In this document: piece by piece, positions 32,062-41,021 of the stretch
How the letters are laid out: every line of letters starts with the position of its first letter
Numbering within the stretch: position 1 is the stretch's first letter
NCBI RefSeq assembly: GCF_900116495.1
Contig: NZ_FPAY01000005.1
Span: 1-64,000, forward strand
Reading direction: 5' to 3'
DNA length: 64,000 bases
Source of the DNA: Arthrobacter sp. ov118
GTDB lineage: Bacteria; Actinomycetota; Actinomycetes; Actinomycetales; Micrococcaceae
The notes under the pieces: model-generated
The model's input: the letters and a program-made list of their open reading frames with translations, nothing else
What the model was told of the DNA's origin: nothing
The model's database searches: none
Translations under genes and position numbers: made by a program

Positions 32062-33615
32062 TTAGCTGGTCGGTGCGTAGGAGGAGAGCAGCGGGTAGGC
32101 GTTGGTGCCTGCGAACTTCACTTCCTGGACCTTCTTGGTGTTGTAGCCCTGGTTGGTCAGGGACTCGTACAGCGGGACCAGCCAGCCGGATTCGACCAGG
32201 CGGGTGTTCAGCTTGGTCAGCGCTGCCTTCTTGGCGGCGTCGTCCTTGGCGGCGGCAATCTCACCGGTGGCGGCGCTCAACTGCTCGTCGGTGGCCTTCT
32301 GGACGTTGGTGAAGCCGCTGAGGATGGCCCCGTACATCAGGCCGATCGGGTTGTCCCAGCTCAAGGGTGCGTACCCCAGCGGCGTGGTGGCGACGGCGGC
32401 AAACGCTTCGTCGGTGGAGGCCGCCATTTTCACCTTCATGGTGATGCCCACGGCGGCCAGGTCCTTCTGGACTGCCTGCAGGTCGGTCTGTGTCTGGGCG
32501 CCGGCGATAATGGTGAACTCGAATCCGTTCGGGTAGCCGACCTCGGCGAGGAGGCTCTTGGCCTTGGCCGGGTCGTACGCGAAGGTGGTCTCCAGCTCCG
32601 GGTTGAAGCCTGCGGAGTCCTTCGGCAAAGCGTTCCAGGCCGGGACGTCACCCTTGTGCAGCGCATCCACGAGGGCCTTGCGGTTGATGGCATGCTGGAT
32701 GGCCTGGCGGACTTTTTCGCTGGCAAACGCGGGTGCGGTCTTGCCGGTCTTGTCGAAGGAGATCATGGTCTGGACAGTGCCGCCGATCTGGGACACGCCC
32801 ACGCCCTTGGACTTGGCGAAGTCAACGGTCGGGGAGGTCAACTGCGCGACGTCGGCCTGGCCGGAAACCAGGGCGTTGGCCCGGGCCTGGGGGTCAAGGA
32901 TGACGCTGAAGACGATCTTGTTGTAGGCGTACTTGGCGGCATCAGGGCTCTTGTCGTTCTTCACCATCACGTACTTGTTGCCCTTGACGGAGGCAGTGGT
33001 GTCCAGCGTGTACGGTCCTGAGCCGGCCGGGGCTGTGGCCAGGCTGGCGCTGTTCGCGATGCCGGCCTTGCCGACAATCATGCCCATGGTGGAGGTGAGG
33101 TTCTTTTCGAATCCGGGCTGGGGCTTCGCGAAGGTAATGGCCACCTTGGTGGGGCTGACCACGTCCACTTTAGTGATCTCCTGGGCGCCGCCCTTGGCAA
33201 TGGCCGAGTAAGTGCTCAGGGCAGGGTCGGTGCGCCGGTCGAAGTTGGCCTTGACCAAAGCTGCATCCAGCGTGGAGCCGTCCGTGAAGGTCACGCCTTG
33301 CTTGAGGGTCAGCGTCAGCACCGTGCTGTCAGCGTTGTATTCGAAAGCGGAAGCAAGGCCGGGCCCCACGGAGCCATCCGGCTGAAGGGTCATGAGGTTG
33401 TCGTACAAGCCCTCCATAAATTGGCGCTGCGCATCAGAAACGCGGATGGGGTCGTAGCCGAAGGAAGCGGAGTCGCTTTCTACGGCGATCGTCAGCGTGC
33501 TTTTGTCAACGGTGGCTGCCTGGCTGCCGCCGCCGCAGGCGGCCAGGGATCCCATCAGCAGGGCGCCGGCCAGAATGGCCGCGCCGCCGCGTGTGGTGGA
33601 GGTCAGAAGTTTCAT
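32062..33615 (-). CDS. Family 5 extracellular solute-binding lipoprotein
   Basis: This 517-residue protein has a lipoprotein signal (positively charged start, hydrophobic core, lipobox LAAC with Cys27) and the SBP_bac_5 fold: QFMEGLYDNLMTL, LTLTLKQGVTFTDGSTLD, and RQAIQHAINRKALVD. It captures the substrate outside the membrane. Family 5 proteins bind peptides, nickel or oligosaccharides/glycosides; the surrounding rhamnosidases and glucosidase favour a glycoside. ATG 33615 is chosen by the signal peptide. The operator at 33726 lies 110 bp upstream. Confidence 0.9.
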   Translation of the reverse strand: MKLLTSTTRGGAAILAGALLMGSLAACGGGSQAATVDKSTLTIAVESDSASFGYDPIRVSDAQRQFMEGLYDNLMTLQPDGSVGPGLASAFEYNADSTVLTLTLKQGVTFTDGSTLDAALVKANFDRRTDPALSTYSAIAKGGAQEITKVDVVSPTKVAITFAKPQPGFEKNLTSTMGMIVGKAGIANSASLATAPAGSGPYTLDTTASVKGNKYVMVKNDKSPDAAKYAYNKIVFSVILDPQARANALVSGQADVAQLTSPTVDFAKSKGVGVSQIGGTVQTMISFDKTGKTAPAFASEKVRQAIQHAINRKALVDALHKGDVPAWNALPKDSAGFNPELETTFAYDPAKAKSLLAEVGYPNGFEFTIIAGAQTQTDLQAVQKDLAAVGITMKVKMAASTDEAFAAVATTPLGYAPLSWDNPIGLMYGAILSGFTNVQKATDEQLSAATGEIAAAKDDAAKKAALTKLNTRLVESGWLVPLYESLTNQGYNTKKVQEVKFAGTNAYPLLSSYAPTS

Positions 33616-33725
33616 GAGTGCGCCTTCGCATTCTTCTATGACAACGGAGTGGACGTCTGTGGGGCCCGGCAGGTAGCCGGCTCCCTTCAAGCATCAGACG
33701 CGCCCAATTGGCACCCACATCAGAA

Positions 33726-33740
33726 TTTCATTGGTTGAAA
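33726..33740. promoter_or_regulatory. Candidate IclR operator between ABC operon and GH1 gene
   Basis: The 15 bases TTTCATTGGTTGAAA are identical to those at 23140, and the following eight bases AGTATTGT also match after one variable base. It lies between the divergent binding-protein gene and the beta-glucosidase gene, and AAGTAT (33741-33746) may be the -10 of the latter. Confidence 0.7.
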
Positions 33741-33835
33741 AAGTATTGTGGCGCCGGTCACTGACGCGGGCAGAATCGATGAAGGGCCAACGCCCAGGGC
33801 ATCCCAAGCCGGGTGCCCTTCACGAAAGGAACCCT

Positions 33836-35089
33836 ATGACCAGCACTTTTCCGTTCCCGCAGGACTTCCTCTGGGGTGTCGCCAGCGCCGGACACCAGGT
33901 CGAAGGAAGCAATGTCAACAGCGACACCTGGTTCCTCGAGCACCTCCCCGGCAGCATGTTCTCCGAGCCTTCAGGTGACGCCGTGGACCACTACCACCGC
34001 TACCGCGAGGACATTGCCCTGATCGCCAGCCTCGGGTTCACCAGCTACCGCTTCTCGATCGAGTGGGCGCGGATCGAGCCGGAGGAAGGACTCTTCTCAC
34101 AGGCCGAGCTGGACCACTACCGCCGCATGCTCGAGGCCTGCCACGAGCACGGCCTCACCCCCGTGGTCACCTTCCACCACTTCAGCTCACCGCAATGGCT
34201 CCTCGCCGTCGGCGGCTGGGAGGGTCCGCGCACGGCGGAACTCTTTGCCCGCTACTGTGACGGCGTAATGGCGCACCTGGGCGACCTCATCGGCGTCGCC
34301 TGCACCTTGAATGAACCGAACCTGCCGTGGCTGCTGGAGTCCTTCGGCATCGGCGGCGTAGCACCGGAAGACCGCGGCTCCGTGCCGGTATGGGCCGCAG
34401 CTGCCGAGCGCCTTGGCGTGGATGCCAGCACCGTCGCTGCCTTCCAGTTCTGTTCAACCGAGGCCGCGTTCGATGTAAAGCTGGCAGCACACCGCGCCGC
34501 CACCGCCGCCATCAAAGCCCGCCGGCCGGACCTTCTGGTGGGCTGGACCCTCGCCAACTCGGACATCCAGTCCATCGACGGCGGCCAGGAACTTGCTGAC
34601 CAAGTGCGCCGCGACGTCAACGAGCGCTTCCTGGAGGCCTCCCGCGGTGACGACTTTGTGGGGATCCAGACCTATGGTCGCACCGTTTACGGCCCCGACG
34701 GCCACGCCCCCGCCCCGGAAGGCGTAGAGACGAACCAGATGGGTGAGGAAATCTATCCGCAGGCCCTCGAGGCCACTATCCGGGAGGCTCACCGCATTGC
34801 CGGCATCCCGGTGATCGTCACGGAAAACGGCCTGGCCACCGAAGATGATGCCCAGAGGGTGGACTACCTACGGGTGGCGGTGGATTGTGTCGCTTCCTGC
34901 CTCGCCGACGGCATCGATGTCCGCGGCTACATCGCCTGGACCGCCTTCGACAACTACGAGTGGGTCTTTGGATACGGGCCGAAGTTCGGCCTGATCGCCG
35001 TCGACCGGGTCACCCAGCAGCGGACACCCAAGCCGAGTGCATATTGGCTGGGCCGCCGCGCGCACGCACAGGCTGTCCCGGCGGCCTGA
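33836..35089 (+). CDS. GH1 beta-glucosidase
   Basis: The 417-residue (beta/alpha)8 enzyme shows the GH1 N-terminal signature FPQDFLWGVASAGHQVEG, the acid/base Glu in TLNEPNLPW and the nucleophile Glu in IVTENGLA, followed by WTAFDNYEWVFGYGPKFGL. It hydrolyses beta-glucosides in the cytoplasm, for example the glucose left on a flavonol after rhamnose removal. ATG 33836 has GAAAGGA 5 nt upstream. It is slightly short for the family but all key motifs are present. Confidence 0.93.
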   Translation: MTSTFPFPQDFLWGVASAGHQVEGSNVNSDTWFLEHLPGSMFSEPSGDAVDHYHRYREDIALIASLGFTSYRFSIEWARIEPEEGLFSQAELDHYRRMLEACHEHGLTPVVTFHHFSSPQWLLAVGGWEGPRTAELFARYCDGVMAHLGDLIGVACTLNEPNLPWLLESFGIGGVAPEDRGSVPVWAAAAERLGVDASTVAAFQFCSTEAAFDVKLAAHRAATAAIKARRPDLLVGWTLANSDIQSIDGGQELADQVRRDVNERFLEASRGDDFVGIQTYGRTVYGPDGHAPAPEGVETNQMGEEIYPQALEATIREAHRIAGIPVIVTENGLATEDDAQRVDYLRVAVDCVASCLADGIDVRGYIAWTAFDNYEWVFGYGPKFGLIAVDRVTQQRTPKPSAYWLGRRAHAQAVPAA

Positions 35090-35150
35090 CGAGGAACCAA
35101 CGGCTGTGCGCCGTCGCCGGGACCTCTTGACAGGCCCGGCGGCGCGCCCT

Positions 35151-35178
35151 GTCAGTGTTGGGCCGTCAGTGTTGGGCC
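35151..35178. repeat. 14-bp tandem duplication at the 3' end of the stress-protein gene
   Basis: GTCAGTGTTGGGCC is present twice (35151-35164, 35165-35178). The second copy holds the stop codon and last residues of the universal stress protein gene. A short CGCCGGG/CCCGGCG stem (35115-35141) lies just beyond and could be a weak terminator for the GH1 gene. Confidence 0.75.
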
Positions 35179-35630
35179 GCCGAGGTTTTCGGACGGACCA
35201 CCAGGACAGGGCACGGCGAGTGGCTGGTGACCTGGGTGGAGACCGAGCCGATGTGCAGACCGGCGAAGCCGCCGTGACCGCGGCTACCCAGGATGACTAG
35301 GTCCGCTTCCCGTGCGGCCCGGAGAATGGCTGACGCTGCGGAATCATCCTTAACCGTCTGCGTCACGACGTTCACGCCGGCCGCGGCCTTCGCCGCCGCC
35401 GCGCTGAGGGCCGCCGCTTGCCGCTCCGGGGAGTCCTCCGCCACGACTTCCCCTGCCGCCGTTTCCAGCAAAGCCGGGTACCACGACATCGGCGCTTTGT
35501 TCCAGACGGTCACGACCCGCAGTTCCGCCTCACGGTACCGGGCCTCTTCGATGGCCCATTCCAGGGCGTCGTGCGAATGTTTCGAGCCGTCAAACCCGAC
35601 CACGATTACAAAGGGATCCGCGTTTGTCAT
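35166..35630 (-). CDS. Universal stress protein (UspA family)
   Basis: This 154-residue protein has VIVVGFDGSKHSHDALEWA at the N-terminus and the ATP-binding signature GSRGHGGFAGLHIGS near the C-terminus, followed by SHSPCPVLVVRP. It is of the ATP-binding Usp type, linked to survival in starvation or hypoxia. The PLDc_N-type gene lies 13 bp upstream and is probably co-transcribed. Confidence 0.92.
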   Translation of the reverse strand: MTNADPFVIVVGFDGSKHSHDALEWAIEEARYREAELRVVTVWNKAPMSWYPALLETAAGEVVAEDSPERQAAALSAAAAKAAAGVNVVTQTVKDDSAASAILRAAREADLVILGSRGHGGFAGLHIGSVSTQVTSHSPCPVLVVRPKTSAAQH

Positions 35631-35642
35631 CGTTCCAGGCTC

Positions 35643-35909
35643 TCACCGTCGGTTTCGGGGTGCCAGAGGCTTCTGGCTCCCCGTGGACCGCAAGGCCATT
35701 CCCTCACCGCGGGCAGCCAAGTACACCAGCAGGGACAGGAAAGGAATGAAGATCAAAAAGAAAATCCACACCGCCTTCCACCACCCATCCAACTTATGAT
35801 CACGGAAAATATCACCAATCACGGCGAAGAACGCCAACAAGTAGGCAAGGAACACGAACGCACAGAAAAACCACCACAGAATGTCCCAGAAGCTCTCCCA
35901 GAAATTCAT
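35643..35909 (-). CDS. Small PLDc_N-type membrane protein (88 aa)
   Basis: Two hydrophobic helices (WWFFCAFVFLAYLLAFFAVI and WWKAVWIFFLIFIPFLSLLV) flank the FRDHKLDGWWK motif. This matches the N-terminal part of the protein at 42640, but the SHOCT-type tail is missing and replaced by a short basic end. Function unknown; probably a membrane regulator or stress protein given its Usp neighbour. Confidence 0.75.
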   Translation of the reverse strand: MNFWESFWDILWWFFCAFVFLAYLLAFFAVIGDIFRDHKLDGWWKAVWIFFLIFIPFLSLLVYLAARGEGMALRSTGSQKPLAPRNRR

Positions 35910-35978
35910 GCGGCTCCCCCACCTTCTTTGGGATCGGTTTCCAACGACAACTGAGCCGCCTTTGCACGGTCCAGGGCT

Positions 35979-38633
35979 TCAGACAATGCCGCGCCGGGCC
36001 GCGGTCTTCAGGGCATCGCGCCGGCTTCCCGCGCCCAGCTTGCGGTAGATCGACCGTTCGTGGGTCTTGACAGTGTTCACCGAAATGAACAGCGCGTCGG
36101 CAATTTCGGCCGCGGTCATGATGGAGCGCATGTAGGCAAGGACCTCTCGTTCACGCTCAGTCAGGTTCCAGTAGGACTGCGCCCGGAGCCGGGGACCGCC
36201 GTGCGTGTCGCGTGCCATCAGCGCTGCGATGAAGGATTCATGTGCGGTGCCCCAGACAGCGTGCTGCACGAGCAGATCAGCCAGTTCGTCTCTCCGCTCG
36301 GCGAAGGGCCGGAGGATCGATGCGGGCTCGGCCCGTTCCACCGCGTGTTCAAGCCGCTCGTGTGCCGCCGCCGTGTCCCCCGCCCCGTGCGCGAGGAGCG
36401 CCTCGGTCAGGCTCAGACAGGTGTCAATATACGGGTTCCGACGACGATCGGTCAGTAGCTCGGCACAGCGTTGGGCGGTGGTGGCTTCCCCGCCGCGGCG
36501 AAGCAATTCCGCCAGCAACGTGTCAGCCAGTGCCCCGTGCCCGCCGGCACCCAGCGGTTGAATGATGCCCAGCGCGCCCTCCAGGTCACCCTTGGCTTCG
36601 GCCACCTTCGCCACGGCTACGGTGTACAGTGCATTCCACGACACGGCGTACTTCCCCCGCCCGTGGAACTCCTCGAGCGCCGCGCTAGAGTCAGCAAGCC
36701 GTGCCAGGTCGCCGGTGGCACAATCAACCAATACGCGGTAAATGGCGCTGAGCGGGCCGGACGGGAAAAACTCGCTACCCAGCCTCTGTGCTTTGGCGAG
36801 GCAAGTACGCGCAGCCTTCAGCTCGTCGTTCCAGTAGCGTGCAATGCCTCGCCCCAGCCACGCCGGAGCCAGCCGTTCCTGGGAACCCCAGCCCAGCGCT
36901 TCAACCCGCCCCAACGCCTGTGTGGCGTGCTCGTCGGCTCCGGCCAAGCCACCAGCGGCCGCGAACGCCAACGCGAGATCGGCGTGGGCGCAGATGTCCA
37001 ACGCATCCAGCTGCTCCGCGTTGCCGATGTCTCCGGTTGCCTGCAGCAGGGCCGTCGCGAGCTCGCCGCTGCGGTGCAGCCGAAACTCCGCCTGGGCAAG
37101 GAGGAAGAGTCCCGTCGAGCGGGGGGCGGACCGGCGGCCGCCCGGTAGGTCGGCGGTCGTCCGGCCATCATCTCCCGGGGTGGCGGGGTGGTCCGCGCGG
37201 CCACCGGCAGGCAGCAGATCGAACAGGGTCCGGTAGCCATCAAACGTCCGGCGGCGGGTGGCATCCAGTACGAAGGTCCGGGACAGCGCCCTCCGGATGA
37301 GCTCGTCGGCTGCGGCGTTGTCGCCAGCCAATGAACGGCAGACGGACCGGATCATCAAAATTTCGGGGTCCTCGCCCCACGGCGTGGGAAGGTCCCGGCA
37401 CAGCCGTTCCAAAGTCTGGGCGTCATTGCCGAGCACGAACTCGAGCCAGTGGGCGCCGAGGGACATCACCGCCTGCCGGGGTGCACGCCCCTTCAGCGTC
37501 TGGGCAACGCCCTCCACGACGTCGGCGTCCTGGTAGTACCGGGCCGCAACGCGGTGCAGGCGCTCGGCAAGAAGCGGGTCCCGCCTCTCCTGGATTCGGC
37601 GGCACTGCTCCGCGAAGAGCGAATGCCAGCGGTACATCGATTCACCGCCGCGGTAATCGTGCTCTTCGATGAAGAGGCCGTTGCGCAGGCATTCCTCAAG
37701 CAGCACGCTGCCATTGGGCCGGCCGTAGAGTTCGACGGCGAGTCGGCGGCCGAGCCAGTCGCACGTGGTGGCCCGCAGGATGAACTCCGCGAGCGACGGG
37801 TCGAGCTGGTCGAGGATCTCTTCAGCGACGTAATCGGCAAGGGGAATGTGCGCAGGCGTGGCGATCGGCGTTGTGGGCGGGGCGTTGCGGGACTGGGCCA
37901 GTGACACAAGGCTCGCGTGCACGGCCACCGGCCAGCCCGCCGTCGCCTTCCAAAGAGATCCGGCGTCGAACGCGGGGTCCTGCCCCAGCGAATATGCGAA
38001 CTGGGCAACTTCCTCCCGCGTGAAGGCCAGTTCGGCGGCGCCAAGTTCGCCAAGTCCCTCGCCATACCGGAACCTTTCGAGCTGGATGGACGGGTGGCCC
38101 CGTCCCGAGAGGACGAGCCGCAACGGAGGCGGGGCGGACGCGGCGAGCACCCCGACGATGCCGTCGGCCAGCCCCGGCCCGGCTAAATGCACGTCGTCGA
38201 TCACGAGGACGATGGGCTCAGTGAGGTGTTCGAGCGCCCCTAAAAGAAGGTCGTAGGAGGCCGTCCGGCCGTGGGCAAGGCCCTGGTCGAGCGCCAGCAA
38301 CGAGTCGTTGCCAGGCAGCGGCAACTTGTTTGCCGCTGCCTGAATCGCACTGACTACGCCGTGAAACAGCCGTTCGGGTTCAGTATCGAACCGGTCGAGG
38401 GACAGCCACGCGCAGGGCAAATCACAATTGCGGACCCAGTCGCCCAGGAACGTGGACTTGCCATAGCCGGCCGGAGCCGCGACAAGAGTCAGGCGGTGGG
38501 AATCGGCCGCCGCGGACAATGCGTTTTCCAGGCGCGGACGCTCCAACGCTCCGAGGCCGCGGACAGGTGGACGGATCTTGAACTGCGGACCTGGCACCCA
38601 TCCGGCGTTCTGCGTCTCTCTCACGTTCCACAT
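35979..38633 (-). CDS. LuxR-family (LAL/MalT-like) ATP-dependent regulator
   Basis: The roughly 884-residue protein has a P-loop VAAPAGYGKSTFLGDW near residue 50, a Walker B VLVIDDVHLAGP, a long TPR-like helical middle, and a C-terminal LuxR HTH (LTEREREVLAYMRS, AAEIADALFISVNTVKTHERS). This is the architecture of large ATP-binding LuxR regulators such as MalT. Effector and targets are unknown. ATG 38633 is preferred over the upstream start at 38669 because it gives the usual short N-terminus. Confidence 0.9.
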   Translation of the reverse strand: MWNVRETQNAGWVPGPQFKIRPPVRGLGALERPRLENALSAAADSHRLTLVAAPAGYGKSTFLGDWVRNCDLPCAWLSLDRFDTEPERLFHGVVSAIQAAANKLPLPGNDSLLALDQGLAHGRTASYDLLLGALEHLTEPIVLVIDDVHLAGPGLADGIVGVLAASAPPPLRLVLSGRGHPSIQLERFRYGEGLGELGAAELAFTREEVAQFAYSLGQDPAFDAGSLWKATAGWPVAVHASLVSLAQSRNAPPTTPIATPAHIPLADYVAEEILDQLDPSLAEFILRATTCDWLGRRLAVELYGRPNGSVLLEECLRNGLFIEEHDYRGGESMYRWHSLFAEQCRRIQERRDPLLAERLHRVAARYYQDADVVEGVAQTLKGRAPRQAVMSLGAHWLEFVLGNDAQTLERLCRDLPTPWGEDPEILMIRSVCRSLAGDNAAADELIRRALSRTFVLDATRRRTFDGYRTLFDLLPAGGRADHPATPGDDGRTTADLPGGRRSAPRSTGLFLLAQAEFRLHRSGELATALLQATGDIGNAEQLDALDICAHADLALAFAAAGGLAGADEHATQALGRVEALGWGSQERLAPAWLGRGIARYWNDELKAARTCLAKAQRLGSEFFPSGPLSAIYRVLVDCATGDLARLADSSAALEEFHGRGKYAVSWNALYTVAVAKVAEAKGDLEGALGIIQPLGAGGHGALADTLLAELLRRGGEATTAQRCAELLTDRRRNPYIDTCLSLTEALLAHGAGDTAAAHERLEHAVERAEPASILRPFAERRDELADLLVQHAVWGTAHESFIAALMARDTHGGPRLRAQSYWNLTEREREVLAYMRSIMTAAEIADALFISVNTVKTHERSIYRKLGAGSRRDALKTAARRGIV

Positions 38634-38768
38634 GCTAGGCCGACGAAAAAGGCCTCCAACAGGGCGCAAAGACCCCTTATGCCCTCCTCCGTGGTGCGGC
38701 TTTTAAGACGATGAAACCACCCAAAATACGGCGCGGCCCCAATTGCGTGGTCGGCGGTATCATCAGTC

Positions 38769-39326
38769 ATGGCTACGAAGTGGGGCAGCCACACCGATGC
38801 AATTTTCCTCCATGAGCTCGGCAAGGCCGACCGGAGGCACGTCCTTATCATCGCGACGGTGCGCCTGGTCTCATTCACGGTCGTAATCCTGGCCCTTTAT
38901 TACCTCGTTCCCATAGGTGGATTCAAAGACGATCCTGCGGCCGCGTGGATCCGGCTGGCGGCCATCCTCTTGGTCTTTTTAGCTAGCCTTGCCTTTCAAT
39001 TGCGTTTGATACTGACTGCGCACATTCCCCAGCTTCGGGCGGCCGGCGTAGTGGTCGAATCCGTTCTCATGTTCCTGTGCCTTTTCGCCTGGCTTTACGC
39101 GTCGATGTCGATTACGGACCGTTCGTCCTTTAGCGAACCTCTGGACCGAACAGACGCCCTGTATTTCACCACGTCTACCTTTGCCACTGTGGGGTTTGGG
39201 GACATCACACCGACGAACCAGCTCGCACGGGCAGTCGTGTCGGTCCAAATGATTGCGGATCTGGGCGCACTCCTGTTGATCGCCAAAGTGGCCTTCTTCG
39301 CGGCGGGCCGACGCCTGGGCCGCTAA
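38769..39326 (+). CDS. Potassium channel family protein
   Basis: This 185-residue protein has four hydrophobic segments and a pore loop with the potassium selectivity filter TVGFGD between the third and fourth helix. It belongs to the two-pore-helix (Ion_trans_2) class with extra N-terminal helices and no regulatory RCK domain. It should conduct K+ across the membrane. It is divergent from the LAL regulator. Confidence 0.88.
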   Translation: MATKWGSHTDAIFLHELGKADRRHVLIIATVRLVSFTVVILALYYLVPIGGFKDDPAAAWIRLAAILLVFLASLAFQLRLILTAHIPQLRAAGVVVESVLMFLCLFAWLYASMSITDRSSFSEPLDRTDALYFTTSTFATVGFGDITPTNQLARAVVSVQMIADLGALLLIAKVAFFAAGRRLGR

Positions 39327-39515
39327 GCCGCTTGTCCGCCTCCCCCGCCTCATAACCGGAAAGGGATGAGGCCTTCGACGAACCGCTCGGTTAGGGCTCC
39401 GATAAACGGTGGCACGGCGGAACAGATCACCCAGTGTGGGTGGGGCCGCCCCGGCACACCAAGGGCACAATGAAAATGACCATGAGTGCCCACAGCCGGA
39501 ACAGGAACAGTCCTC

Positions 39516-41021
39516 ATGTCCCTCCAGGATCAATCCCCGAGCCCTCACAGCCGGGAACAGGAAGAAATACTGCGGCTACGGGCAGAGGTTGCCCGATTGC
39601 AGCTTGAGCGGGACGGGGCCCGGGCGGCACCCGCAAAGCCATCCGGACGGCGTCGAGGCCTGGGTCGATGGATAGCGGCCATCGTGCTGGTGGTCCTGAC
39701 GGGAGTGTTGGCCTGCGCTGCAGTGCCGGCCCTCTACCTGCGCAGCGAAGTCATCGATACCGATCACTACGTGGCCACAGTGGCGCCCTTGGCGTCGGAC
39801 CCGGCGATCCAGGCCGAGATCACTGACAAGGTCACCCAGCAGATCACAGAAGCGGTGGACTTCCAGACCATCACCAAGGATGCGCTGAATGAACTCAGCA
39901 AGACGGCGCCACGGGTGGCTGCGGTGATCACCGGGCTTGCACCGATGATTGCAGAGCAGACCCGGTCACTCATCCACTCCACCGTTGCCAAATTCGTAGC
40001 CACGCCGCAGTTCCAGGGTCTTTGGGTCCAGGTGAACCGGGTAGCGCATCAGGGTCTGGTGAACCTAGCCACGGGAAACGCAGCCGGGGGCACCGTCAAT
40101 ATTGACCAAAGCGGGACAGTGACGATCTCAACAAAAGAGATTGTCGCCCGGGTCAAGACCCTCCTGGTCGAGCAGGGGGTCGGCCTCGCCGCGAGGATCC
40201 CGGACATTGACGCACAGATCACCCTGTTCCAGTCGCCTGAACTGGTCCGGGCCACGAGCGCCATCAGGACGCTTGACCAGTTGGCCCCAGTGTTGGGGTG
40301 GCTGACGGCGATTAGCGCCGTAGGGGCCATTGCCGTGGCCCCGGGGGGCAGGAAACGGAGCACCATCAGCGGCGTCGGTCTGGCCGTGGCGGTGGCCATG
40401 GCGTTGCTGGCGCTGGCACTTGTCATCGGGCGGAGTATCCTGCTGAACTCCATCCCCCCGGATGCTGTCTCTCCGGCGGCGGCGGAAAGCCTGGTCGAGA
40501 CACTCCTGGTGCCTCTGCGCACCAGCGTGCGCCTCGTGTTCGTCGTGGGCCTCCTCATTGCCGTGGCCGCATTTCTGAGCGGGCACTCGCGCCCTGCGGA
40601 ATATGTCCGGCACGCTCTGGCGAGTGCGGGAGACTACATCACCGGCAAAGTCGGCGCCGGTCAGGCCAGGCCGTGGCAACGCTGGCTGGCGCGCTACCGG
40701 CGGATCCTGGAAGCCGTCATCGTCGGAATCGCTGCGCTGGTCCTGATCCTTTGGCAGTACCCGACGGCGGCCGTCGCCATCTGGACAGCGGTGCTCGCTG
40801 TGCTGGCCATTCTCCTGGTCGAACTGCTGTGCCGCCCCGCCCTTGCTCCCGGCCCGGGCGGCGAGCCCGGCAGTGGGCCCGGCGCCGAGCCCGTCACCCC
40901 CGTCAACCCGGCCATGAGTGGGTCCGGCGCCGTGCCCCGAACCGCGGGCGGTCCCGCTGCAGAGCCGAATCCCACGGCTCCGCTGCCCGGGAACCTGCCC
41001 GGGGACACTAAGCCACTGTAG
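39516..41021 (+). CDS. Large membrane protein with N-terminal coiled coil
   Basis: The 501-residue protein begins with a short coiled coil (EQEEILRLRAEVARLQLERD), then one helix near residue 50, an extracellular region of about 180 residues, four further helices (about 250-430) and a Pro/Gly-rich C-terminal tail. Similar proteins of unknown function are common in Micrococcaceae. ATG 39516 lacks a strong ribosome binding site. It overlaps the convergent amidotransferase by 14 bp. Confidence 0.7.
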   Translation: MSLQDQSPSPHSREQEEILRLRAEVARLQLERDGARAAPAKPSGRRRGLGRWIAAIVLVVLTGVLACAAVPALYLRSEVIDTDHYVATVAPLASDPAIQAEITDKVTQQITEAVDFQTITKDALNELSKTAPRVAAVITGLAPMIAEQTRSLIHSTVAKFVATPQFQGLWVQVNRVAHQGLVNLATGNAAGGTVNIDQSGTVTISTKEIVARVKTLLVEQGVGLAARIPDIDAQITLFQSPELVRATSAIRTLDQLAPVLGWLTAISAVGAIAVAPGGRKRSTISGVGLAVAVAMALLALALVIGRSILLNSIPPDAVSPAAAESLVETLLVPLRTSVRLVFVVGLLIAVAAFLSGHSRPAEYVRHALASAGDYITGKVGAGQARPWQRWLARYRRILEAVIVGIAALVLILWQYPTAAVAIWTAVLAVLAILLVELLCRPALAPGPGGEPGSGPGAEPVTPVNPAMSGSGAVPRTAGGPAAEPNPTAPLPGNLPGDTKPL

